Shown: positions 1 through 9,383, numbered from the stretch's first letter. The stretch: DNA of 64,000 nt from AP-15 sp963772295 (GCA_963772295.1 CAVYWO010000011.1:248001-312000), one strand, 5' to 3'. A program made the numbers and translations. Notes: a model not told the origin generated them from the letters alone.

Positions 1-47
1 TTGCTCATTTCCTCAAGCAGCGCCTGGGCCTGGACATTCAGCGGCAT
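1..47 (-). CDS. 5' end of a probable alpha/beta hydrolase (esterase/lipase), cut by window edge
   Basis: Only the first 15 codons are present; the gene runs off the left edge. The N-terminus reads MPLNVQAQALLEEMS, which resembles the start of hormone-sensitive-lipase-type alpha/beta hydrolases (MPLDPQAQALL...). A GAGG about nine bases before the ATG supports the start. The assignment rests on this short N-terminus alone; no catalytic motif is visible. Confidence 0.4.
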   Translation of the reverse strand, partial: MPLNVQAQALLEEMS

Positions 48-1000
48 TGGACGATCCTCTTTCGCTTGGTGGTAATGCATTCTTGGCCGGCGCAGTGCCC
101 GTGCGGAACGCACCCCTGCATAGGCCTGAAAACCCGACCGGGGACCTCAGCCCATATGTCAGCCGGGAGTCGCCTGTCCCCACCACTCGAACTTGGCGGC
201 AGCACTTTGGCAAAGGAGCACCGGAGAGCCAAGAGGGATTCATGGACAGAACCAGACTTTCACCTGGTCGAAACCCTAAGCGGCAGAGACGTCGCCGCCG
301 GTGGGCGCCGCCATTTCCGGCCGATATCGGCTGTTGCGGGTCCAAGATCGCGCCGCCGGGCCACCGGCGAGCGGGTTCAATGCCACCATCCGGTCCACCC
401 GTTCGGCGCCGGCGGCGGCGATCCGGTCGGAAGGCACAGGTCGCTATCGAGAATGAAATCCAACACCGCATTCCGGACTCCCACGAGCAAATCTAGCACT
501 TGGGAACGCCGAGAACACCATCAATAAGTGTGCCCTCGCTTCTGTCGATTGCGGTGCTCTGGCGCTGGTTCTCTCACCGGCAGCAGCTCTTGCCAGCGGC
601 AGGCGGATTTCGCACCAGCGCCTCCCCGCCGAGGTTCGGTACTTCGGGGACCAAACAAACGGCCGCTATCGGCGCTCAGCGGGGCTCGACCATTCTCGAG
701 GACGGAAGGGATCAAAGTCATCGGGGCGCGCCAGCCTGAGCCTGCGGCGACACGAATTCGATGTAGGCGCGCAGTTTCGTTGGCAGCAGACTGGCCGTCG
801 GACGTCGGATAGACGGGGCGCAGGTTCGAATTTCGACGGGCATGAGCGGCAACCATGCGGCCGCACGGAGCCTCGGTCGGCACGAGGCTGCAATGCCGAT
901 CATGTTGCACAGCGAGTTCTGCTCGGCCGTGAAGTCTCCCGCGCGTCATCGGTTTTCGTTTCCAGCGCTCCTGGCGCCAGACCGCCGGCGATCCTCGGCT
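48..1000. other. Stretch without a recognisable gene
   Basis: Several open frames cross this stretch on both strands, but all have the arginine/proline/glycine-rich composition expected from random reading of GC-rich DNA. None shows a known motif or a convincing ribosome binding site. It lies between a hydrolase start and a broken helicase, so it may be decayed sequence. Confidence 0.5.
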
Positions 1001-3073
1001 TCAGCGCCACATGCTTCGTAGGCGGGCGCCAACATCAAGCCGCACACCCTGCGGGGAAGGCCTCGCAGCCGCGGGTTCAGAAGCAGCGGCCGGCCAAGCC
1101 CTGCAATCGAACAGGCCAAGCAGATTGTCGGGAACGAAACGGGTCCGAGCGGCGTAGACGTGCCGATCGCCGTACGCGGCCTGGCCATAGGTAAAGAAAC
1201 GCTGTGGCACGATCAGGTGGAGTTCATCCCTCGCGCGCGTCATGGCGACATAAAGAAGACGCCGCTCCTCCTCGATTTCGGCGTCTACCCCTGTTGCAAG
1301 ATCCGAAGGGATGCATCCGTCAACGACGTTCAGCACGAAGACTGACCGCCATTCCTGACCCTTGGCAGAATGTATAGTTGAAAGGATCAGGTAATCCTCG
1401 TCCAAGAGCGGGACCCCGGCGTGATCGCTGGTTGCATCGGGCGGATCGAGTGTGAGCTCGGTCAGAAAGTGCTCTCTGGACCGATAGCCGGCAGCGATTT
1501 GCTCAAGCTGGATCAGATCCGCCCGGCGCGGAACGGCGTCGTCGTAAATTCGATCGAGATGAGGCTCGTACCAAATGCGGGCGAGCCCCAGTTCGGCCGG
1601 CCACCCGGCCCGCCCGGCGCGGAGGCCAGCCACCACCTCCAAGAAGCTGGTCCAGTGCTCGCCCGCTCGAGGCGGTCGCGGTGCGTTTGCGAGGACCCCG
1701 AGCGGGTCCGCCGCGGTGATGACGTAATCGAGCACCCGCTGTGCCGAGCCTGGGCCGACGCCGGGGACCAGCTAAATCACCCGAAATCCGGAAATGCGAT
1801 CGCATGGGTTCTCGACGAAGCGCAGCACTGCCAGGAGATCCTTGACATGGGCTGCATCGAGGAATTTGAGCCCGCCGAATTTGACGAATGGGATGTTCCG
1901 CCGAGCCAGCTCGACCTCAAGAGGGCCGCTATGATGCGACGCCCGAAACAGGACCGCCTGCTGCCTCAGGGTCAGGCCGGCTTCGCGGTTTTCGAGGACA
2001 CGCCCCACGACATATCGTGTCTGGTCCACTTCATCGCGAACCCCGACGAGTTGCGGCAGTTCACCGATGGTACGATCGGTCCAGAGGTTTTTTGTGTGGC
2101 GTTCGCTTGCCAGTTCGATCACCGCGTTTGCTGCAGCGAGGATGGGCTGCGTCGATCGGTAATTTCGGTCGAGTGTCACGATGTCTGCCGGCGGGCTGAA
2201 CTGCCCTGGGAAGTCGAGGATGTTGCGCACAGTCGCAGCGCGAAATGAGTAGATCGACTGCGCGTCGTCGCCGACCACCGTGAGGCCAGAGCCGCTCGGT
2301 TTCAGCGCCAGCAGGATCGAGGCTTGAAGGCGGTTTGTATCCTGATACTCGTCAACGAGGACATGATCGAACCGTTTGCCAATCTCGCTGGCAAGCCCGG
2401 GATCGGTCATCATCTGCGCCCAATAGAGCAACAGGTCGTCGTAATCGAGCACCGACTGCCGCTGTTTGGCTTCGACATAATCGGCAAAAAGCTTTTTCAG
2501 CGCATCCCCCCAGTCGGCGCACCACGGGAACGATGTCCGAAGCACGTCCTCGATCGGCGTTTCGGCGTTTACGCAGCGCGAATAGATGGCGAGGCAGGTA
2601 CCTTTGGTCGGAAATCGAGCTTCCGTCTTCGAATACCCGAGCTGGTGCCGAAGAAGGTTCAGGAGATCAGCGGAGTCCTCGCGGTCGTGAATCGTAAAGG
2701 CCGGATCGAGCCCGATCTGATCGGCATAGCTCCGCAACATGCGGGCCCCGATCGCATGGAAGGTGCCGGCCCAGTTCAGCGCTTCGGTCACACTGGGGCC
2801 GCTCGGGCTGATCACCGTGCGGACGATCCGTTCCACTCGTCGAATCATCTCGTTGGCGGCCCGTCGCGAGAAGGTCATCAGCAGGACCCGTCGTGGATCC
2901 GCCCCGTTGACGACTAGATGCGCGACCCGATGCGCCAGCGTGCTGGTCTTGCCTGAACCCGCGCCGGCAATCACGAGGAGGGGCCTGCTCGGCCTAGCAC
3001 CTGCATCTCTGACGCCGTGCTCGACGGCGCGGCACTGTTCCGGGTTTAGCCGTTCGAGATAGGCAAGGGACAT
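1001..3073 (-). pseudogene. UvrD/PcrA-family DNA helicase interrupted by one in-frame amber codon
   Basis: The 690-residue frame is a superfamily 1A helicase that would unwind DNA in repair. The first half has the Q-motif region (LNPEQCRAVEHG), Walker A GAGSGKTS, TFSRRAANEM, the Walker B box DEYQDTN and GDDAQSIYSFR. The second half has STIHSAKGQEW and LLYVAMTRARDEL (motifs V and VI). A TAG at 1772-1774 splits the halves, and both are in exactly the same frame. The family sequence there is normally FR-L-x-Q-LxPGxGP, and the gene reads GFRVI-stop-LVPGVGP, so a single CAG to TAG change explains it. A GTG 12 codons later could restart the second half, but neither half alone would be a helicase. 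No clear Shine-Dalgarno precedes the ATG. Sequencing error, recent inactivation or readthrough are the options. Confidence 0.85.
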
Positions 3074-3519
3074 CAGTCGCGAATCGCCGAAGCAGGGCGG
3101 TCACCCAACCACGATTCGTGGTTTGTTCGCAACCTCTTTGCACAGCACCTGGTCGAGATGTGCCTCGCCTGCGGGACGGCGCTGGCGCTGGACCCGGCCA
3201 TGATCCGTCGATTTCGGCAGCCAGGTGACCCAGCTGATCGCGGCCGGTGCGCGAGAGGGGCATCTATTGCATGCAGTGGATCGTGCCTGCTCTGTGCTTG
3301 GGGGTGGTCGTCCTCACATGATGCTCGCGGTTCGCGTACGAGAAGCCGCGATGCCGGGCATGAGCCCACCGGTGACCGGCGTGGGTACCACCTCGGTTGC
3401 AGAAATCTTTTCGATCTGCTGAAGGTAGCAGCTATCTCGCCGACCGTGGCCGCCGAGCGTTACGGCAAACCATGTCCCTTAACCCTGATCGTTAGCTCAA
3501 AGAAACGCCGGCGCCGCTG
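3074..3519. other. Intergenic stretch without a recognisable gene
   Basis: Short open frames exist on both strands but none has a motif, a plausible ribosome binding site or a recognisable relative. It separates the helicase and alcohol dehydrogenase genes, both read leftward. Confidence 0.45.
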
Positions 3520-4623
3520 TCACTGCGGCAACAGCAGCACCGGCTTTATGACAGTGCCCGAGGTGGCGTCGGCGGCAGCGCGGTTGATGTCGGCAAAGTC
3601 GTAACGCGTGATCACCCGGTCGAGCGGCATCCTGCCCGCCATGAAAAGATCGACGAGGCGAGGGATGAAGTCTCGCGGTCGACTGTCGCCCTGGATCACG
3701 CCGCGGACGATCCGGCCGCCCTGCAGCCACGGCATCTCGAAGCTGACCTCCGTGCCGGCACGAGCGCTGCCGACCAGGATGCAGGTGCCGAGACCTCGCA
3801 GCCCGTCTATAGCCAGCCGAAACACGGCCGGCACGGCCGACGTCTCCAGCGCGAAATCGGTGCCGCCGCCGGTGATCTTGCGGATTTCGGCGAGCGTCTC
3901 GGCGCCGCGGCTTTCGAGCGCATGCGTGGCCCCGAGTTCGCGGGCGAGCGCCAGCCGGCCCGGTAGCCGATCGACGGCGATGATCGGATCGCAGCCCGCG
4001 ATCCGCGCCGCCATCAACCCGGCGAGGCCGACCCCGCCGACCCCATAGACAGCGATCGACTGTCCCGCCGCCGGCTGCATCACATTGAGCACGGCACCGG
4101 CGCCAGTCTGCAGGCCGCAGCCGAGCGGGCCCAGCATTTCGATTGGCGCATCGCGGCGGATCTTGACGACATTCCTGGCCGGGGCGACGGCAAAACTCGC
4201 GAACGAGGATTGCTGAAAGAAGCAGGAATAAACCGGCGCGCCGTTGCGGCTCATCGGGATCGAGCCGTCGGCGCGGCGGCCGCTCGATTTCAGCGCGCGG
4301 CCACGCTCGCAATAGGAGATGCGGTTGGCGCGACACGGCCGGCATTCGCCGCACCATGGGAACGAGATCACGACCGGGTCGCCAGGCGCGAGTTCGGCGA
4401 CGTCCACGCCGACCTGCTCGATGATGCCCGCACCTTCATGGCCGCAAACGACCGGGTAAGGCAGGTTCGGGAAATAGCCGTCGCGGGCGTGCAGATCGGT
4501 GTGGCAGATGCCGCTGGCCACGACCCGCACAAGTACTTCGTCGGCGAGCGGCGCCGCGAGGTCGAGCGTCTCGATCTCGAACGGAGCTGACCGGGCCGGC
4601 ACCACCGAGGCGGTGATCTTCAT
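3520..4623 (-). CDS. Zinc-dependent (class III-like) alcohol dehydrogenase
   Basis: A 367-residue medium-chain dehydrogenase that would oxidise a primary or aryl alcohol with NAD in the cytoplasm. Catalytic zinc ligands are visible in GICHTDLH and CGHEGAG near residues 36-65. The structural zinc loop is CGECRPCRANRISYC, and the Rossmann motif GVGGVGLAG lies near residue 190. The overall pattern resembles benzyl-alcohol dehydrogenase-type enzymes. The ATG chosen has GAGG nine bases upstream (TTGAGGAGCGCTCAC); the frame extends 11 codons further but without support. A LysR gene lies immediately upstream in the same direction and could control it, but the substrate cannot be read from sequence. 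Confidence 0.9.
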   Translation of the reverse strand: MKITASVVPARSAPFEIETLDLAAPLADEVLVRVVASGICHTDLHARDGYFPNLPYPVVCGHEGAGIIEQVGVDVAELAPGDPVVISFPWCGECRPCRANRISYCERGRALKSSGRRADGSIPMSRNGAPVYSCFFQQSSFASFAVAPARNVVKIRRDAPIEMLGPLGCGLQTGAGAVLNVMQPAAGQSIAVYGVGGVGLAGLMAARIAGCDPIIAVDRLPGRLALARELGATHALESRGAETLAEIRKITGGGTDFALETSAVPAVFRLAIDGLRGLGTCILVGSARAGTEVSFEMPWLQGGRIVRGVIQGDSRPRDFIPRLVDLFMAGRMPLDRVITRYDFADINRAAADATSGTVIKPVLLLPQ

Positions 4624-4778
4624 GTGAGCGCTCCTCAACCCTCTCGGAGAATCCATTCTCCATGCCCGGCTTTGGACCGGGCGTCCACAGTTGCCCCTTA
4701 GCTGCCCTTGCCTGCGCCCGCGGGCGATTGGTGAAAGCCCATTTGGGATTCGCGACCCTATCGTCGCGGTTCATGCGG

Positions 4779-5702
4779 TCAACCAGCCCTATCAAGCGGC
4801 GGCGGAGCGACGCTGGCGAGCACGAAGTCGAGAAAGACTCGTACCTTGGCGGGAGGCAGATGCCGTGAGGGGTGATAGGCATAGAGCGGAAAACGTTCTT
4901 GCGCCCAATCCGAGAGGATTTGCACCAGTTCGCCGCTCGCCAGCAAACCATCGAGCCCGAGAGCGAAAGTTTGCGAGATACCGTGCCCAGCCGCGCAAGC
5001 GGTGAGCTTGGTGGCGAGATCGTTGACCACCAGCTGACCGCTGACCTTGACCTCGATCACCTCGTCGTCGCGGTGAAACTCCCAGGGAAATGGCCGCCCG
5101 GTCACCGGGTCTCGAAACAAGAGGCATTCGTGCTGCCCGAGGTCTCGCGGATGCCGCGGCGTGCCGCGCCGGGCGAGATAGGCTGGGGCGGCACAGGTCA
5201 GGATGCGCGTCTCCAGCAGTTTGCGGGCGATGAGACTGGACGGCTCCGGCTCGCCGAAGCGCACCGCGGCGTCAGATCCTTCCGCTATGAGATCGCCCAG
5301 CGTATCGCGGATCACGAGCTCTAACGAAAGCTCGGGGTGTTCTCGCAAGAAGCCGGAAAGCCGCGGGGCAAGCACCAGTCGCGCGAACCAGGGGTCAACA
5401 TTCACCCGCAACCGGCCACGTGCCTGCGCGGTGGCACCGGCTGCCTCGCCAGCCGCCTCCTCGATGCCGGCGAGCAGCGGTCTGGTCTGAGCATGGAAGC
5501 GGCGCCCTTCGTCGGTCAAGGTCACGGCGCGCGGCGTCCTGTCAAACAGGCGAATGCCGATGCGCGCCTCTAGCCGTGCCACGGCACGGCTGACTCCCGA
5601 CGACGTCAGCCCGAGCGCTTCGCCGGCCCTCGCGAAATTGCCGCTTTCCACGATCGCGTCCAACACCCCGACGCCGGCGAGCAATCTCGCGTCAAAGGTC
5701 AT
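4779..5702 (-). CDS. LysR-family transcriptional regulator
   Basis: A 307-residue protein of typical LTTR length. The N-terminal winged helix-turn-helix (residues about 10-65) reads VLDAIVESGNFARAGEALGLTSSGVSRAVARLEARIG followed by LFDRTPRAVTLTDEGRRF, a classical LysR signature. The remainder is a type 2 periplasmic-binding-like effector domain. It is divergent from the SDR gene with under 100 bp between them, the usual arrangement for a LysR protein controlling its neighbour; the alcohol dehydrogenase downstream on the same strand is another candidate target. The inducer is unknown. Confidence 0.92.
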   Translation of the reverse strand: MTFDARLLAGVGVLDAIVESGNFARAGEALGLTSSGVSRAVARLEARIGIRLFDRTPRAVTLTDEGRRFHAQTRPLLAGIEEAAGEAAGATAQARGRLRVNVDPWFARLVLAPRLSGFLREHPELSLELVIRDTLGDLIAEGSDAAVRFGEPEPSSLIARKLLETRILTCAAPAYLARRGTPRHPRDLGQHECLLFRDPVTGRPFPWEFHRDDEVIEVKVSGQLVVNDLATKLTACAAGHGISQTFALGLDGLLASGELVQILSDWAQERFPLYAYHPSRHLPPAKVRVFLDFVLASVAPPPLDRAG

Positions 5703-5798
5703 GATGATTATAAGTCAGCGTCATGCTTCCAAATATGCGCTAGCCGCAATGCGTCGACGAGCCCAGATTTGCCCCATCACGCTGATGAGGAGGCCATC
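5703..5798. promoter_or_regulatory. Divergent promoter region between LysR and SDR genes
   Basis: This 96-bp gap must hold both promoters and, by analogy with other LysR-controlled divergons, the regulator binding site. It is AT-richer than its surroundings (ATGATTATAAG, CCAAATATG). No clean T-N11-A palindrome could be fixed by eye. The SDR ribosome binding site GAGGAG lies at its right end. Confidence 0.5.
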
Positions 5799-6518
5799 AT
5801 GATCTTGCATGAAAAACGCGTCGTGGTGCTGGGCGGCAGTTCGGGGATCGGGCTGGCCGTTGCGCAAGCGGCGGCGCGAGAAGGCGCCGCCGTGGTCATT
5901 GCTTCGAGCCGGCAGGCGCGGGTGGAGGAAGCGCTGAGGACCCTACCGCAACGCGCCGAGGGTCATGCACTCGATCTATCCGACGAGACGGCGGTAAGGG
6001 CATTGTTCGCCCAGCTCGGCAGCTTCGACCATCTGGTCTTCACCGCCGGCGAGAGCCTTCAGCTCGAGTCGCTGGCCAGCACCGATGTCGAGGTGGCACG
6101 ACGTTTCTTTGGGCTGCGTTACTGGGGTGCCTTTCTCGCTGCCAAGTACGGCAGCCGGAACATCCGCGAAGGCGGCTCGGTCGTCTTCACCTCAGGTACC
6201 GCCGGTCAGCGGCCTCGCTCGGGCTGGTCGGTAGCGGCGAGCATCTGTGCGGCGATGGAAGGGCTGACCCGCGCGCTCGCCGTCGAACTGGCGCCCGTCC
6301 GTGTTAATATCGTCTCACCAGGTTTGGTCCGGACGCCTCTCTGGGCGGGGATGCAAGAGGCAGAGCGCGAGGCGCTATACCTGCGGGCGGCCGAAAGGCT
6401 GCCGGTAGGCCATGTCGGCGAAACTGACGAAATCGCGGAGGCTTACCTCTATCTGATGCGCCAGAGCTACGCGACCGGTCAGGTAGTGGTTGTCGACGGC
6501 GGCGCCGTACTCGTGTGA
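5799..6518 (+). CDS. Atypical short-chain dehydrogenase/reductase lacking the YxxxK pair
   Basis: A 239-residue SDR fold. The nucleotide-binding motif GGSSGIGLAVA is at residues 11-21, and a VNIVSPGLVRTPLW segment follows the active-site helix as in other SDRs. The usual catalytic Tyr-x-x-x-Lys is absent: the position reads GWSVAASICAAMEG, so the enzyme belongs to a known atypical SDR group or is not a classical oxidoreductase. The ATG was chosen because GAGGAG precedes it by seven bases; the frame upstream lacks such support. It is divergent from a LysR regulator. Confidence 0.9.
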   Translation: MILHEKRVVVLGGSSGIGLAVAQAAAREGAAVVIASSRQARVEEALRTLPQRAEGHALDLSDETAVRALFAQLGSFDHLVFTAGESLQLESLASTDVEVARRFFGLRYWGAFLAAKYGSRNIREGGSVVFTSGTAGQRPRSGWSVAASICAAMEGLTRALAVELAPVRVNIVSPGLVRTPLWAGMQEAEREALYLRAAERLPVGHVGETDEIAEAYLYLMRQSYATGQVVVVDGGAVLV

Positions 6519-6947
6519 GCGCCACTGGGTTCGGGGTCGATCCCGGGTGACCGTCTTCGCTCGACGAACGGCCGCTTTCGTTAAGGGTTTTCGGACGCCT
6601 GCCGGGCACGGGCGTGATGGAGGGCGCGGCGGCAGGCGTCCGAAAAGCCTCGAAGGAGGAAACCGCGGGGGAGTTCGCACCGACGCTGGTGTCGATCTAT
6701 GGGGAATTTGCCGCCGCTGCTTGATCTGATTTGTCGGTTCCGGACAGGACGACGGTTGAGTGACCAGTGGGGCGCTGGTTTTGGCCGCCCTGGATGCGGT
6801 TGACCGGGTGATCTGGGATTCGATGCTTCAGGTTTTGCCGGCCGAAGGCTGCGCTGACGGGTGCTGTCGGCAAAGCGTGGCCGGTGCCGGTGAGATAGCG
6901 GCGTCGGACGGAAGCGGTAATGGGGGATGGCGACAGCGGTGTGATGG
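6519..6947. other. Non-coding stretch between SDR gene and IS91-type element
   Basis: No gene recognised. It contains a perfect 17-bp inverted repeat (listed separately) and then about 300 bp leading to the end of the transposase. One terminus of the IS91-type element should lie here, but no defining end sequence could be fixed. Confidence 0.5.
6588..6646. repeat. Perfect 17-bp inverted repeat with 25-nt loop
   Basis: The arms TTTTCGGACGCCTGCCG and CGGCAGGCGTCCGAAAA match exactly, and pairing continues a few bases outward with one mismatch. It follows the SDR stop by about 70 bases. It could be a terminator-like hairpin, although there is no U-run, or a structure belonging to the mobile element to its right. 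Confidence 0.75.
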
Positions 6948-7751
6948 TCATGAGCTGTCGAGCCCGATCGATGGGATAGGCCACAGCGGCTGGCAGCCGG
7001 GTTCGAAGGTTTCGATGATGATCATACGCCCGCCGCAGCAGGGACAAGCGTTCCACTCGCTGCCTTCGTGGGGATTTTCGGTGCCGTCGCTGTCCCCGCT
7101 TGACGGCGGCGGGTCGGGTACGCCGAGCAGTCGGCGGGCCAATGCGATATTGCCGGCCCGGTTGGCATTGGCGAAGAGGCCGTAATGACGGATGCGGTGG
7201 AACCCGTCGGGCAGGACGTGGATCAGGAAGCGGCGGATGAACTCGTCGGCGTCGAGCGTCATGAGCTTGTAGCAGGCGTCGCGCTTATCCCGGTAATCCT
7301 TCCATTTGAAAGTTACGCGCTCGCCGTCGAAGGCGACGAGCCGGCTGTTGGCGATAGCGATCCGATGCGTGTAGCGGGACAGGTAGGCGAGGACAGCGTC
7401 GGGTCCGCCAAAAGGTCGCTTGGTATAGACCCTCCATTCGACCTTGCGCAGTGCGGCGAGGAAGGTTTGGAAGGCTGCCGGCTTGGCGAGGGCGGCCTGG
7501 TCGGCGAAGAACTCCAGCCGCCCGGCTTGGTACGCGGCGGTCAGGCTTTCCAGGAACAGGCGACGGAAGAGGCGTGAGAGCACCCGGACGGAGAGAAAGA
7601 AGCTGGGCCGGCAGGTGATCCAGCGCTGGCGGTCGGGCGAAAAGCCGCCGCCGGGAACGATGATATGGGCGTGCGGATGGTGGGTGAGCGCCGATCCCCA
7701 GGTGTGGAGTACAGCGGTGAGCCCGATGCGGGCGCCGAGGTGCTTGGGGTC

Positions 7752-7784
7752 GTGGGCCTTCAGCCCACGGGCTTGTCCCGTGGG
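7752..7784. repeat. 33-bp in-frame palindromic insert in IS91 transposase
   Basis: The plus strand reads GTGGGCCTTCAGCCCAC followed by an overlapping hairpin CCCACGGG-cttgt-CCCGTGGG. Removing exactly 33 bp joins the conserved IA and DPKHLGA of IS91 transposases, so the boundaries are well defined. The same unit with three substitutions occurs outside genes near 45.93 kb, where one stem pair has changed from G-C to A-T on both sides. Confidence 0.75.
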
Positions 7785-7902
7785 GGCGATGGTGATCAGG
7801 GTCTCGGCGGCGGTTTTCAGCAACAGGTCGTAGACGACCGCCTGGTTCTGATAGGCGATGTCGGCGATCGGCCGCGGCAGGGTGAAGACGACATGGAAAT
7901 AG

Positions 7903-7925
7903 AGCCTGCCCCGGCGAAGGCCGGG
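7903..7925. repeat. 23-bp palindromic insert in IS91 transposase (frameshifting)
   Basis: On the plus strand the unit begins AGCCTG and continues as the hairpin CCCCGGC-GAAG-GCCGGGG, using one flanking G. Removing 23 bp restores the family sequence LLPVP-YFHVV in one frame. It is the same element as the one in the neighbouring recombinase. Confidence 0.75.
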
Positions 7926-8216
7926 GGCACGGGCAGCAGCTCGGCCTGGCGGTCGGCCAGCCACTCCTTGGCCGCCACGGCTTGGCACTTCGGGCAGTGC
8001 CGGTTACGGCAGGAGTTGTAGGAGATGCGCAGGTGCGCGCAGTCCTCGCAGCATTCGACATGGCCGCCCAACGCCGCCGTTCGGCAGCGCTCGATCGCCG
8101 ACATGACCTTCAGTTGGCCGAGGCTCACATGGCCGGCATGGGACGCACGCCAAGCCGGCCCGCGGTGGCGGAAAATATCCGCCACCTCGACCATCGGTCG
8201 CGACAACGGCCGCGCG

Positions 8217-9115
8217 TCAGCCGGGCATCTTCAGCAGGAAGTCGAGCGGGCTTGTCACCTGGCCGAGCGCGCTGATCGCGACGCGGGTGTAGAGCGCCGT
8301 CGTGTCGAGCTTCTTGTGCCCGAGCAGAACCTGGATGACCCGGATATCGGTTTTCTGCTCCAAGAGATGGGTGGCAAAGCTGTGCCGCAGCGTGTGAACG
8401 CCGACACGTTTGGTAATGCCGGCACGCCCCGCCGCCAGGCGAACGATCCGGTGGAGCTGGCGCGCACTCGTATGCTGGCCGCGGTAGCCGGGAAACAACC
8501 AGGGCTGACCGGGAGACATCCATCCCTTCTTGCGCGCGACGCGCCACCATTCGCGCAATATCTCGAGAAGCTTGGGCGAGAGAATGACATACCGATCCTT
8601 CTTACCCCCCGCCTTCGCGGGGGCAGGCTCTTGCCCTGTTCGACCCGGATGACCATCCGGTCACGGTCGATGTCGGTGAGCCTGAGCGATACGACCTCCG
8701 AGGCTCGCAGGCCGGTGGCGTAAGCCAGGCTCAACAGCGCCTTGTGCTTGATGTTTCTCGCCGCGGCGAGCAGCCGACCGACCTCTTCCGGGCTCAGAAC
8801 AACGGGCAGGCGGCGCGGCTCGCGGGTCGAGACGACCTCCTGGGCAAGATCGTGGCGCTTCAACGTGACGTTGAAGAAGAACCGCAGGGCAGTGGCACTG
8901 ACGTTGACGGTCGGTACCGTCGCCCCGATCGACGCCAGCCACAACTGATAGCGATGGACATCCTCGGCGGTAGCCTTGTCGGCAGACCGGCCCAGAAAAT
9001 CGGCAAACCTTTTGACGTGGCGGATATAGTCGTGCTTGGTCTTGGGACCAAGCCGGCGGATTGTCATGTCCTCGATCAGCCGCTGGCGTAACGGGCTGAT
9101 GGCCTTGTCGGTCAT
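8217..9115 (-). pseudogene. Tyrosine recombinase/integrase with 23-bp palindromic insert
   Basis: A XerC/D-like recombinase. An N-terminal SAM-like core-binding domain (TKHDYIRHVKRFADFLGR) is followed by a catalytic domain with the first Arg in ATGLRASEV, then HTLRHSFATHLLE, LLGHKKLDTTALYTRV. A 23-bp insert after VEQGK changes the frame; without it the text reads VEQGKGKKDRYVILSPKLL, as in relatives. The start ATG has AGGAG seven bases upstream. It is the first gene of the IS91-type unit and as written it is inactive. Confidence 0.85.
8607..8629. repeat. 23-bp palindromic insert in recombinase gene (frameshifting)
   Basis: Read in the gene's direction, the insert follows GGCAAG and begins AGCCTG, then the hairpin CCCCCGC-GAAG-GCGGGGG using flanking G. 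It differs from the insert in the IS91 transposase at two positions only, and these are the two sides of one base pair (C-G here, G-C there). Confidence 0.78.
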
Positions 9116-9383
9116 TGGGGGCTCCTGTCTTGGGTGAGGTTCTTGGCCCCTCAATCTCAAGACAGGACGCCTGCCTCCCGCTAGCTCCCAAACGCTTGCC
9201 GTCGCCACAAATTACCGCGACAGCGGTTTCGTCCTTCGGCGCGAAGCCGCCATTAAGAAATCGGGGATGTTCGTCGCGCCGACCAGCCGGGCGTCACCGG
9301 CATCGGCCAGAACCTCGACTGGCAGGAGCTTCTCGGACAGTACCCGCTGTGACTATGACTAGGATCTCGCATGCGGCAGCGGT
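9116..9383. other. Remnant stretch upstream of the recombinase gene
   Basis: A short plus-strand frame ending PGVTGIGQNLDWQELL...stop before the next gene looks like the C-terminus of a lost protein, but I do not recognise it. The far end of the IS91-type element probably lies in the first 100 bases. Confidence 0.35.

Larger units (their letters stand above)
6948..8206 (-). pseudogene. IS91-family (Y2, rolling-circle) transposase with two palindromic inserts
   Basis: The N-terminal part has the zinc-binding region CCEDCAHLRISYNSCRNRHCPKCQ. The rest has the family motifs YFHVVFTLP, HTWGSALTHHPHAHIIVPGGG, YLSRYTHRIAIANSRL and a C-terminal CPCCGG. A 23-bp insert between LLPVP and YFHVV puts the two parts in different frames. 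A second insert of 33 bp is in frame and adds PTGQARGLKAH inside the normally contiguous IA-DPKHLGA segment. The start ATG lies just after the recombinase stop. As written the transposase cannot be made as one chain. Confidence 0.85.
6948..9115 (-). mobile_element. IS91-type element with tyrosine recombinase and Y2 transposase
   Basis: Two leftward genes, about ten bases apart, form an operon: a tyrosine recombinase followed by an IS91-family transposase. This pairing is known for some proteobacterial IS91-like elements. Both genes are frameshifted by small palindromic inserts. The true ends were not located; the element probably extends a few hundred bases beyond each gene. Confidence 0.8.
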
